Source of the DNA: Planctomycetaceae bacterium
GTDB taxonomy: Bacteria > Planctomycetota > Phycisphaerae > Phycisphaerales > SM1A02
Assembly: GCA_021297795.1 (NCBI GenBank)
Contig: JAJTGL010000001.1
Location: forward strand, 1-64,000
DNA length: 64,000 bases
Direction: 5' to 3'
Shown: positions 22,029 through 31,358 of the stretch, in pieces
Layout of the letters: the number at the start of each line of letters is the position of its first letter
Position numbering within the stretch: position 1 is the first letter of the stretch
Program-made: the position numbers and the translations under genes
The notes under the pieces: model-generated
The model's input: only the letters and a program-made list of their open reading frames with translations
Databases searched by the model: none
What the model was told of the DNA's origin: nothing

Positions 22029-25000
22029 ATGGCACGCACCGTACTGGCGCTCGTTGGTTCGCTCGCACTCACGTCGATCGCGATGGCGGTGCCTCCGATG
22101 CAACAGAAGGCGGGCGATCCCATCGCCGGCCTCACGCCGAACGAGCGGGCGCTGTTTGAGATCGGGAAGGCGGACTACTCCCGCAGCATCACCGTGGAAG
22201 AAGGGCGCGGGCCGGCGTTCAACTCGACGAGCTGCCAGTCCTGTCACAACAACCCGACCGGTGGATGGGGTACGACGACGGTGACGCACTTCTCGAGGCT
22301 CGAGGAGAATGGCGACTTCGACTACCTCGCCGACCTCGGCGGCCCCGTCTTTCAGGTGCAGGGCATTCCCGGCGGCTGCTCCGAGTCGATACCCGATCTC
22401 GCCAACCATCGCCGCGTGCGCGCGACACCGAGCGTGCTCGCGTTCGGACTCGTCGAGGCGCTGACCACGGAGCAGCTTGCCGCGAACGCGGATCCCACCG
22501 ATGCAAACGGCGACGGCGTCTCGGGTCGCGTGCGCATGGTCGGACTGCTCGAGGATCCCGCGGCTCCGCTTCGTGCCGGGAGATTCGGATGGAAGGCGCA
22601 GCTGGCGACAACCCTCTCGTTCGCAGGCGATGCCGCGAGGACAGAGATGGGACTGACGAACTACGTCGAGCCCCACGAGACTGCGCCGAATGGCAGCGAG
22701 GCGCAGCTTGCCGCGTGCGATCAGGTTCTCGACATCGAGGATCAGCCGAGTTCGCAGGGCCTGCGCTTCGTGGACACGATCACGGCGTTCCAGAGATACC
22801 TCGCTCCGCCGCCGCAGATGCCGCGCGGCGGCATGACGGGCGAGGCGATCTTCCAGGAGATCGGTTGCGCGAAGTGCCACACGAGGACGTTCGTCACCCC
22901 GAACAATCCGGAGCTCGAGTCCGCGCTCCGAAACGTGACCTTCCATCCGTACTCCGACTTCCTCCTGCACGACATGGGGAACATCGGGATTGATGTCAAC
23001 AACGATGGAGAGATTCGAGCGGACGACGACGGCATCGAAGACGACATCATCGGAGATGGCATCGGCGATGGCATTCCGGAACCCGGCGTCGATCCATTCG
23101 AGATGAAGACGCCTCCGCTGTGGAACCTCAGGACGCGGGAGGCCATGCTGCATGATGCGAGCGCCGACGGGGAGACCTTCGCCGATCGCGTGGAGGAGGC
23201 GATTCTGCGCCACGGAGGTGAAGCGGCCGCGTCGCGCGCGGCGTGGAACAAGCTCGAGTCCTTCGAGCGCGAGGAGCTTCTTGCATTCCTCGATTCGCTG
23301 GGCCGAGTGGAATTCGACGCCGATGGAGACGGCGAGATCACCACGGCGGACTATGGCATCATCGCGCCCTGCGCGGGACAACCCATCACCCCGGACGACC
23401 CCTGCGCCGTCGCGGACCTCGACGGCAACAACGTCATCGACGCCGCCGAACTCGACATCCTCCTGAACAAGCTCAACATCGATCAGGACTGCAATCAGAA
23501 CGGCCAGTACGACCTCGAGGACATCGCACTCGGATGGAGTGTGGACACGAATCCCTCGAACGGAATTCCTGACGAATGCGGAAGTCTCGCCGCCGGCCAG
23601 CGTGTGATCCGCATCCGCCGCGCCGTCAACAGCCCCATTCCGACGGCCCTCACCGACCTCAACGTGATTCCGGTCGATGCCTTTCCAGAAGACGGCCAAG
23701 CCGTGCGAGTTCGCGTGGGACTTGAGATGCAGCACCCATGGATCAGCGACGTCCTCGCACGAGTGAGGCGCGGCTCATCGACCGCCGTACCGCTGCTCAA
23801 CGGAGCAAACTGTCAGAACACTCCGGGGCAAGGCTGCCTCAAGGCGTCTGCGGATTTCGATGGGACCTACTGGTTCACGAATGTCGGCATCCTGCCGTGC
23901 CAGATCAGCCCGAATGGTCTCGTGCTCCGGCCCAACTGCACTCCCGTCACGTCCTTCTGCTCGGCCGCCGGGGTGGCGAATGACGGATGCCTGTTCCTGC
24001 CACCCGGGCCGTATCTCGCGTCGGGGGCGGTCGGAGCAAACCCGACCTGGCCAGCCCTGCTGAACGGCGCCATCCGCGACAACTGGACCATCGCGCTCGG
24101 CGACGACGACAACACCGAGTTCGCGGGTTCGTTGCTCTCGTGGACGCTCGAGATCGTCTACCAGCCGGACGGAAACGACTGCGACAGCGATGGCATCATC
24201 GACGAACTCGAGCAGGACTTCGATCGGAACGGCATCCCCGACGATTGCGAGATGATGGAGAATCCCAGTCTTGACTGCGATGGCGACGGCGCGTTCGACG
24301 CCGTGCAGATCGCGGACGGAACCTTGCTTGACTGCGACGGCAACGGTCTCGCCGACCTCTGCGATCCCGACTCGGACAGCGACGGCGTGATCGACGCCTG
24401 CGACGCGTGCCCCACCAATCCGGGGCTCGTCGTCGCCACGGTCTGCGGATGCGCGCCGGTCGTCGACTCGGACGGCGACGGCACGCCGAACTGCAACGAC
24501 GCATGCCCGAACGACCCCGCGAAGACCTCGCCGGGGCTCTGCGGATGCGGTGTCAGCGACGTCGACTCGGACAACGACGGAACGCCGAACTGCAGCGACG
24601 GCTGCCCGAACGACCCTGCGAAGACGACTCCGGGCGCATGCGGATGCGGCGTCGCGGAGACCGACACCGACGGTGACGGCGTGAAGGACTGCATCGACAA
24701 CTGCGACACCGTGGCGAACGCCAACCAGGCCGACGCCGACGGCGACGGCATCGGCGATGCCTGCGAGCAGAACGACCCCGACTGCGACAACGACGGCGTC
24801 TCGGACGCCGCCGAGATCGCCGCGGGTGCCGCCGACTGCAATGCGACGGGCATCCCCGACTCGTGCGAGATCGCGGCGAACGGAACACTCGACGGCAACG
24901 GCAACGGAACCATCGACATCTGCGAGGGCATCCGCTTCGTTCCGTCGACCCAGTTCCCGACCATCCAGTCGGCGATCAGCGACGCTCCGAACGGCACCAC

Positions 25001-28000
25001 CGTGCTCGTTGGACCGGGTACCTACTCGGCTGGCGGCGCGATCTCGCTGGCGGGCAAGTCGCTCACGATCCGCTCGCGCGACGGCGCGGCGACGACGATC
25101 CTCAGCGGCGTCGGCAACACCACCGACTCGATCCTCGCCGTGACCGGCGCGGCAACCTCGGCCACCGTCGTCGATGGCTTCACGTTCCGTCAAGGCACGA
25201 GGGGTCGGCTCTTCGGCAGCTTCCGCTGCGGCGGTGGACTCTTCACGCTTGACACCGGAATGACGGTGCGCAACTGCCGCTTTGAGTCGTGCGCGGTCGG
25301 GGCCCCTGCCTCGGGAGCAAATCCCGCCGTGCTCGGTAGCGGCGGTGGCGCGTACAACTTCAACTTCACCGGGCGATACGAGAACTGCGTCTTCAGCGCC
25401 AACGCAGCGCATACCGATGGTGGAGGACTCGAGATCGGCGCGAGCTCGGGCTGGACGTTGCAGAACTGCGCGTTCACCGGCAACACCACCGCAGGCAACG
25501 GTGGCGGACTCCATATCTGGAGTGCATCCGGATCGATCCTCGGCTCGACGATCTCGCTCAACACGGCCACCGGCGTCGGCGGTGCGCTGAGCTGGTACAA
25601 CCCGGGCTCCACGGCGCTTCTCCTCGACGGCTGCGTCATCGAAGCGAACGTCGCCGCGACCGGCTCCGGCGCGCTCGCCCGCCTCGACGGCACCCTCGCC
25701 TTCTCGCTGCGCAACACGTTCATGTGCCGCAACACGCCGACGAACGTGTCGGGTTCGATCGTGGATCTCGGCGGCAACACGCTCAGTCAGGACTGCGACG
25801 GCGATGGCGTCTGCGATGCAACCGAGATCGCGGCGAACGCCACGCTCGACTGCAACCTGAACGGTCTCATCGATTCGTGCGACATCGCGGCTGACACCTC
25901 GCTCGACTGCAATGCCAACGGCAAGATCGACTCGTGCGAGATCGCCACGACGCCGTCGCTCGACGCGAACGGCAACGGCACCCTCGACGTCTGCGAGAAC
26001 GTGTTCCTCGTCGGGCCGGGCGGATTCGCGACCGTGCAGGCCGCGATCGCCGCCGCGCCCACCAACTCGACGGTTGTCGTGTCACCGGGCACCTACGTGG
26101 TCGCCTCGGCTGCCGGAAGCACCGCCGGCATCAACCTCACCGGCAAGAAGATCGTGCTGCGCTCGCTGGCCGGGCCGAGCCAGACCATCCTCGACGGCAC
26201 GGGGCTCGACAACTCGATCATCGAGATCAATCCGAATCCGGGTGTTGCGGGCCAGACCGCAGCCTCAAGCGGTTCGGTGATCGAAGGCTTCACTTTCCGC
26301 AACGGAAACGCGGGCAACAAGTTCGGTGCGAACGGAACCAGCATCGCGAACAATCGCAAGGGTGGCGCGATCTACGTGACCGGAACGACGACCGGTGGAG
26401 TCACGACGCCCATCTCGGCGACGATCCGGAACTGCCGCTTCGAGTCGAACTCCGCCGAGTTCGGCGGCGCGATCTACGCGCGCAGTTTCACGGGCTCGAT
26501 CACCGCATGCGACTTCGTCGGAAACTCGGTCGCGCCGGATGCCTCGGGCCAGGCGGGCGGCGATGGCGGCGCGGTGCAGCTCTTCGAGGGCGCATGGACC
26601 TTCTCCGGCAACGTGATCGCGGACAACGACGCCACGAACGCCGGTGGCGCACTCCACCTCGTCGGACCGCTCGGGGCGTGCATCTTCGAATCGTGCGTGA
26701 TCGCCGGCAACAATGCGCCGATCGGCAGCGGCGTGTCGTGGGCCCAGCGCGAGGCGATCCGCGCGACGGCAGGGCGCGACCACAGCTTCGTGCTCGATGC
26801 CGGCAAGGCGTTCGGCTTCGGCTTGAACACGTCGGGTCAGGTTTCGGAAGGAACGACTCCCGGAACGCTGAACACGCTGGTCGAGGTCGCCGCGGGTGCG
26901 ACCTTCAGCTTCGCGCGCCGAAAGGCCGACTCCGGACTTCCGAGCACGCTCAGCTTCTGGGGCGACGAGAACGCGTCGGCCTCAGCACCCAGCACGCCGC
27001 GGTGGCCGGCGCCGACCACGATCGGAAGCGCGATCTCTCAGATCGCGGCCGGACGGGGCCACGTTGCCGTGCTCCGTGAAGATGGCCAGGTGGTCTGCTG
27101 GGGCGACAACGAGTCGGGCCAGTGCAACGTGCTTCCGCCGGCATCACCCCTGCTGTACGCGCAGATCGCGCTCGGCGACGCGCACACGGTGACGCTTCTC
27201 AGCGATGGAACGGTCAAGTGCTGGGGTTCGAACGCCTTCGGCCAGTCGACCCCGCCAGCGGGTCTCGGCAACGTCACACAGGTCGCGGCAGGCGACCGCC
27301 ACACCGTGGCCCTTCTCCAGAACGGCTCCGTGCGCTGCTGGGGCGACAACGCGAGCGGTCAGTGCTCTCCGCCAAGCGGCCTTGCGAATGTCGTCGAGGT
27401 TGCGACTGGTGGCGCGCACTGCGTCGCCCGTCTCGCGGACGACACCGTCGTGTGCTGGGGCAGCAACAGCCACGGTCAGTGCACCGTCCCGAGCGGACTG
27501 GGCGCGGTCGCGCAAGTTGCCGCGGGCGGACGACACACGATCGTGCGTCTCGTGACCGGCACGCAAGTCGTCCAGTGCTGGGGCGACAATGCGAGTGGCC
27601 AGTGCACGCCGCCGGCGGGTTCCGAGTTCAATGACGCCATCGGCGTTGCCCTCCGCGTCGAGAGCACCCTGGTGCAGGCGAACACCGGCACCTCGAGCGC
27701 GGCGTTCCACACCAACGGTCCGCTCTGCTTCCAGCTCGACAACGTCATCCTCTGCGACAACCAGCCGGCGAACTTCTTCGGCTGCTTCGAGGATCTCGGC
27801 GACGTGCGCTTCACCGCGGACTGCGACGACGACGGCGTGTGCGACGCCGATGAGATCCTGGCCGGCGAGGAAGCCGACGCCAACGGCAACCTCATCCCCG
27901 ACAGCTGCGAGGGTCAGCCCGGCGACGTGAACGGCGACGGCATCATCAACGCCGCCGACCTGTCGCTGCTCCTTGCCGCATGGGGTACGGCGGATCCGAA

Positions 28001-28073
28001 CGCCGATGTGGACGGTGATGGCAGCGTCAGTGCGGCCGACCTCTCGCTGCTCCTCCAGAACTGGAGCAGCTGA
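22029..28073 (+). CDS. Giant extracellular mosaic di-heme protein: DUF1111-like di-heme oxidoreductase, EF-hand/dockerin-like, P-domain-like, TSP3 repeats, two parallel beta-helix regions, RCC1 repeats, C-terminal dockerin-like tail
   Basis: Signal peptide MARTVLALVGSLALTSIAMA; two CxxCH sites (CQSCH, CAKCH); DSDGDGTPNCNDACPNDPAKT TSP3 units; FPTIQSAISDAPNGTTVLVGPGTY; CWGDNxSGQC RCC1 units; GDVNGDGIINAADLSLLLAAWG...DGDGSVSAADLSLLLQNWSS. Confidence 0.88.
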   Translation: MARTVLALVGSLALTSIAMAVPPMQQKAGDPIAGLTPNERALFEIGKADYSRSITVEEGRGPAFNSTSCQSCHNNPTGGWGTTTVTHFSRLEENGDFDYLADLGGPVFQVQGIPGGCSESIPDLANHRRVRATPSVLAFGLVEALTTEQLAANADPTDANGDGVSGRVRMVGLLEDPAAPLRAGRFGWKAQLATTLSFAGDAARTEMGLTNYVEPHETAPNGSEAQLAACDQVLDIEDQPSSQGLRFVDTITAFQRYLAPPPQMPRGGMTGEAIFQEIGCAKCHTRTFVTPNNPELESALRNVTFHPYSDFLLHDMGNIGIDVNNDGEIRADDDGIEDDIIGDGIGDGIPEPGVDPFEMKTPPLWNLRTREAMLHDASADGETFADRVEEAILRHGGEAAASRAAWNKLESFEREELLAFLDSLGRVEFDADGDGEITTADYGIIAPCAGQPITPDDPCAVADLDGNNVIDAAELDILLNKLNIDQDCNQNGQYDLEDIALGWSVDTNPSNGIPDECGSLAAGQRVIRIRRAVNSPIPTALTDLNVIPVDAFPEDGQAVRVRVGLEMQHPWISDVLARVRRGSSTAVPLLNGANCQNTPGQGCLKASADFDGTYWFTNVGILPCQISPNGLVLRPNCTPVTSFCSAAGVANDGCLFLPPGPYLASGAVGANPTWPALLNGAIRDNWTIALGDDDNTEFAGSLLSWTLEIVYQPDGNDCDSDGIIDELEQDFDRNGIPDDCEMMENPSLDCDGDGAFDAVQIADGTLLDCDGNGLADLCDPDSDSDGVIDACDACPTNPGLVVATVCGCAPVVDSDGDGTPNCNDACPNDPAKTSPGLCGCGVSDVDSDNDGTPNCSDGCPNDPAKTTPGACGCGVAETDTDGDGVKDCIDNCDTVANANQADADGDGIGDACEQNDPDCDNDGVSDAAEIAAGAADCNATGIPDSCEIAANGTLDGNGNGTIDICEGIRFVPSTQFPTIQSAISDAPNGTTVLVGPGTYSAGGAISLAGKSLTIRSRDGAATTILSGVGNTTDSILAVTGAATSATVVDGFTFRQGTRGRLFGSFRCGGGLFTLDTGMTVRNCRFESCAVGAPASGANPAVLGSGGGAYNFNFTGRYENCVFSANAAHTDGGGLEIGASSGWTLQNCAFTGNTTAGNGGGLHIWSASGSILGSTISLNTATGVGGALSWYNPGSTALLLDGCVIEANVAATGSGALARLDGTLAFSLRNTFMCRNTPTNVSGSIVDLGGNTLSQDCDGDGVCDATEIAANATLDCNLNGLIDSCDIAADTSLDCNANGKIDSCEIATTPSLDANGNGTLDVCENVFLVGPGGFATVQAAIAAAPTNSTVVVSPGTYVVASAAGSTAGINLTGKKIVLRSLAGPSQTILDGTGLDNSIIEINPNPGVAGQTAASSGSVIEGFTFRNGNAGNKFGANGTSIANNRKGGAIYVTGTTTGGVTTPISATIRNCRFESNSAEFGGAIYARSFTGSITACDFVGNSVAPDASGQAGGDGGAVQLFEGAWTFSGNVIADNDATNAGGALHLVGPLGACIFESCVIAGNNAPIGSGVSWAQREAIRATAGRDHSFVLDAGKAFGFGLNTSGQVSEGTTPGTLNTLVEVAAGATFSFARRKADSGLPSTLSFWGDENASASAPSTPRWPAPTTIGSAISQIAAGRGHVAVLREDGQVVCWGDNESGQCNVLPPASPLLYAQIALGDAHTVTLLSDGTVKCWGSNAFGQSTPPAGLGNVTQVAAGDRHTVALLQNGSVRCWGDNASGQCSPPSGLANVVEVATGGAHCVARLADDTVVCWGSNSHGQCTVPSGLGAVAQVAAGGRHTIVRLVTGTQVVQCWGDNASGQCTPPAGSEFNDAIGVALRVESTLVQANTGTSSAAFHTNGPLCFQLDNVILCDNQPANFFGCFEDLGDVRFTADCDDDGVCDADEILAGEEADANGNLIPDSCEGQPGDVNGDGIINAADLSLLLAAWGTADPNADVDGDGSVSAADLSLLLQNWSS
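24466..24662. repeat. Tandem TSP type-3 coding repeat (about 111-bp unit, 2 copies)
   Basis: DSDGDGTPNCNDACPNDPAKTSPGLCGCGVSDV followed by DSDNDGTPNCSDGCPNDPAKTTPGACGCGVAET, with strong nucleotide similarity. Confidence 0.85.
26745..27625 (+). repeat. RCC1-type beta-propeller repeat block within the giant protein
   Basis: Reiterated QVVCWGDNESGQC, TVKCWGSNAFGQS, SVRCWGDNASGQC, TVVCWGSNSHGQC, VVQCWGDNASGQC with intervening VAAGxxHTVALL. Confidence 0.88.
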
Positions 28074-28100
28074 GCCGAGGCGCGCGAACGCCACACATGC

Positions 28101-28137
28101 ACGGACCCGTCTCGCACCCGCGAGGCGGGTCCGTTTC
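28101..28137 (+). terminator. Rho-independent terminator-like hairpin after the giant di-heme gene
   Basis: acggacccgtctcgcacccgcgaggcgggtccgtttcc: cggacccg/cgggtccg stem followed by a short T run. Confidence 0.7.
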
Positions 28138-28178
28138 CATTGCGGTCGGTCCATCGACGCGCGCCAGCCGCGAGATGC

Positions 28179-28931
28179 TCACTCGGCCTGCGCCGTGAGC
28201 CGGGCCGCGATCCGTTCGAGCAGGATGCGCTCGAGGCGCTCGTCGCGCGCGATCGGCGTCCACAGCGAGCGGTCGCGCGGAGCGCGCGGATCGTCCTTCA
28301 CCGTGACGTCGGTCGCGAAGGTGCCAAGCGAGCGGGTGTAGGCTGGGCCTTGGTAGCCCGGGCGGAACTGGCGCTCGACGCTCACCGAAACCCGCAACTC
28401 GAGGTCGCCTTGCGACTGCATGACATCGGCGCCGGATCCCCGCGAGGACCCCGGAAGCACCGGACCGGCAAGCGGCGACGTGCCCTCCGGTGGCACCGGC
28501 CGGAAGCCGGCGGGGACAAACTCGAACCGCGCACGGCGGCGTTCGAAGCCGAAGGTGCCTTCGACGACCTCGCTCGCGGTCAGGTCCTGCCACGCCCACG
28601 GTTCGATCAAAGACCCGGCCGCGCGCGGCTGCGTCTCGATCGACCCTGCCCGGCGATCCGTGATCTCGGGCACCAATCCCTCGGCACGGGCGACCTCACA
28701 CGCTGCGTCGAAGACCCTCTCGTACTGCCCATGGGTGACCGGAAGGAAGTCCGGCCCCTTCGACTCGGTCGCGCAGCCACCCAATGCCGCCAGAGCGGCG
28801 ACTACCGCGGCACCCATCGCGCCAGCGACCGAGCGAGACGCGAGTCGGGCCACGACGTCCGCACAGCACCCTCGAGGGGCCTGCGGCAATCCGTCCGAAG
28901 GAGCCGGGGAGCGCGGGTAGGGACCGAGCAT
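28179..28931 (-). CDS. Putative lipoprotein, unknown function
   Basis: Internal lipobox-like MGAAVVAALAALGGCATES; start uncertain (28931 or the internal ATG). Confidence 0.65.
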   Translation of the reverse strand: MLGPYPRSPAPSDGLPQAPRGCCADVVARLASRSVAGAMGAAVVAALAALGGCATESKGPDFLPVTHGQYERVFDAACEVARAEGLVPEITDRRAGSIETQPRAAGSLIEPWAWQDLTASEVVEGTFGFERRRARFEFVPAGFRPVPPEGTSPLAGPVLPGSSRGSGADVMQSQGDLELRVSVSVERQFRPGYQGPAYTRSLGTFATDVTVKDDPRAPRDRSLWTPIARDERLERILLERIAARLTAQAE

Positions 28932-29206
28932 CCCCCGAGTGTACCGCGGCGCCCACGAAGCGTCCGATACCGCGGGCCCCCTTCCCCCGCGGACGCAGAA
29001 GATCGAGATGGAGTTCGTGAAGGGCGATGAATCCTTGACCCTCGCCGAGCCGATCGTACTCTGCGGAGTGTGGCGAGAACCCGCGGTTTTCGGGAACGAG
29101 CCGCGGTCCGGTGCGAACCGGAGAAGACCCAGGCTGCAGCCCGGCACATCACGTGCCGACACCGATCGACCGGGTGACGCGTCCGTCACCTCACACGAGC
29201 AAGATC

Positions 29207-31249
29207 ATGAACGAGTCCCCCGTGCACAACGAGAACACGACATCGCCATCGACATCGCCATCGACCTCCCGGTCGAACGCTCGCGGCGCCGAGCCGACCT
29301 TCTCGGGCCGCGTTCGCTTCCGCGCGGGAGCCGTCGCGAAGGGCGCGCTCGCGATCGCAGCGATGGCCGCCGTCGGCGGCATCGTGGGTTCGGTCGCCGC
29401 GCGCGGCGGCACGGGCTCGGGTCAGACGCAGGTGCCCACCACCGTGGCCGACTTCTTCCAGCCCGGCACGCAGCCTGAGCCCGACTCGAAGGTGTTCGCA
29501 CCGATCGTCGGCGGCATCAACTGCACGTACTGCCACTCGGACTACGGCGATCAGGTCGCACCCTACGACACGTGGGTCACCAGCCTGATGGGCCAGAGCG
29601 CGCGCGACCCGGTGTGGCACGCCGCCCTCGCGATCGCGAACCAGGATGCGAACATCGGCGGCGAGACCTGCATCCGCTGCCACGCGCCGGGCGCATGGCT
29701 CGGTGGCCGCTCGGAGACCGGCACCACCGACAACTTCACCGCCGAGGACTACGACGGCATCAACTGCAACTTCTGCCACCGCGCGGTGAACCCCGAGCTC
29801 GGACCCGAGAGCGCCGTGGGCTACCCCGGCGATCCGCCGGCTCCGGACGTGCCGATCATCAGCGCGCTCCAGTCGCAGGGACTCATTCCGAGCGGCGCGG
29901 GCAACGCGCGCTACGTCGTCGATCCCGATGACAACCGCCGCGGTCCGTTCAGCGATGTGCCCGTCAACCTGCACGGCGGCTCGGTGAAGCTGATCACCTC
30001 GCCCTATCACCGCTCGAGCGAGTTCTGCGGAACGTGCCACGACGTGAGCAATCCGCTCTACACGAAGAATCCCAAGACCGGCGAGTTCGTGCTGAATGCG
30101 CTCGGTTCCGCGCACCCAACGCAGAACCCGATGGACATGTTCCCCGAGCAGCGCACGTACAGCGAGTGGCTCAACAGCACCTACGCCACCACGGGCGTCT
30201 TCTACGCCGACAACCGCTTCGGCGGCAACGACGCCGACGGCGTCGTCTCGAGCTGCCAGGACTGCCACATGCCGAAGGTGATCGCCGGCGGATGCCGCTT
30301 CTATGAGTTCGGCGAGCCGTGGTTCGAGCGCCCCGACATGCCGCAGCACTCCTTCGCCGGCGCCAACACCTGGGTCGTGCAGGCGATCCGCCAGCAGCTC
30401 GGCCCCGACGAGGCGGATGGAATCGGCCTGACGCAGGACCGCATCGACCAGGCGTCGGCGCGCACCGTGCAGATGCTGCAGAACGCGTCGGACATGCAGC
30501 TCACCCAGGAGTCGAACTCCATCAAGGTGCGCATCATCAACGAGTCGGGCCACAAGCTGCCGACGGGTTACCCCGAAGGTCGCCGCATGTGGATCAACGT
30601 GAAGTTCACCAACGCGTCGGGCGCGGTGGTCGAGGAGCGCGGCGCCTACAACAGCGCCACCGCCGTCCTCAACGCCGCGGACACGAAGGTCTATCAGGCG
30701 AAGCAGGGCATCACGCCCGCGGTCGCGAAGCTCACCGGTCTCGCCGCCGGCCCCGGCTTCCACCTCGCGCTCGCGAACAAGGTCTTCTCCGACAACCGCA
30801 TCCCGCCGCGCGGCTTCACCAACGCCGCGTTCAACGCGATCGGATCGGGACCGGTCGGCTACAAGTACGCAGACGGCCAGCATTGGGACGACACGTACTT
30901 CGCCATTCCGACCGGCGCCACTTCGGCAATCGTCACGCTCTACTACCAGACGACGACGAAGGAGTACATCGAGTTCCTCCGCGACGGCAACTACACCAAC
31001 ACCGCCGGACAGACCGCGTACGACCTCTGGGTCGACACGGGCAAGAGCGCTCCGGTGGCGATGGACTCGGCCTCGATGAAGCTGACGGCGTCGAACCCCG
31101 CCGACCTCAACGGCGACGGCAGCGTCGATGCGAGCGACCTCGCCATCCTCCTCTCGAACTGGGGCGGATCGGGCGTCGGCGACATCGACGGCAGCGGCAC
31201 CGTGGATGCCGGCGACCTCTCGGCGCTTCTCAGCGCGTGGGGCAGCTGA
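29207..31249 (+). CDS. Extracellular pentaheme c-type cytochrome with C-terminal dockerin-like tail
   Basis: Five CxxCH motifs (CTYCH, CIRCH, CNFCH, CGTCH, CQDCH); C-terminus ADLNGDGSVDASDLAILLSNWGGSGVGDIDGSGTVDAGDLSALLSAWGS. Confidence 0.9.
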   Translation: MNESPVHNENTTSPSTSPSTSRSNARGAEPTFSGRVRFRAGAVAKGALAIAAMAAVGGIVGSVAARGGTGSGQTQVPTTVADFFQPGTQPEPDSKVFAPIVGGINCTYCHSDYGDQVAPYDTWVTSLMGQSARDPVWHAALAIANQDANIGGETCIRCHAPGAWLGGRSETGTTDNFTAEDYDGINCNFCHRAVNPELGPESAVGYPGDPPAPDVPIISALQSQGLIPSGAGNARYVVDPDDNRRGPFSDVPVNLHGGSVKLITSPYHRSSEFCGTCHDVSNPLYTKNPKTGEFVLNALGSAHPTQNPMDMFPEQRTYSEWLNSTYATTGVFYADNRFGGNDADGVVSSCQDCHMPKVIAGGCRFYEFGEPWFERPDMPQHSFAGANTWVVQAIRQQLGPDEADGIGLTQDRIDQASARTVQMLQNASDMQLTQESNSIKVRIINESGHKLPTGYPEGRRMWINVKFTNASGAVVEERGAYNSATAVLNAADTKVYQAKQGITPAVAKLTGLAAGPGFHLALANKVFSDNRIPPRGFTNAAFNAIGSGPVGYKYADGQHWDDTYFAIPTGATSAIVTLYYQTTTKEYIEFLRDGNYTNTAGQTAYDLWVDTGKSAPVAMDSASMKLTASNPADLNGDGSVDASDLAILLSNWGGSGVGDIDGSGTVDAGDLSALLSAWGS

Positions 31250-31280
31250 GCCGACATCAACGACACCAAGTCACATCACG

Positions 31281-31312
31281 ACGGGCCCGGCAGATGCCGG
31301 GCCCGTTTCTCT
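31281..31312 (+). terminator. Rho-independent terminator
   Basis: acgggcccggca-ga-tgccgggcccgt followed by ttctct. Confidence 0.85.
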
Positions 31313-31358
31313 GTGCAGCGTGCCCGTCCGCCCGTGCAGCGCGTTGCGTGTCCGTAGG

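Noticed and set aside
29240-29270. 12-bp repeat acatcgccatcg in the pentaheme gene
   Set aside because: About two copies only in an N-terminal Ser/Pro/Thr stretch; too short to interpret
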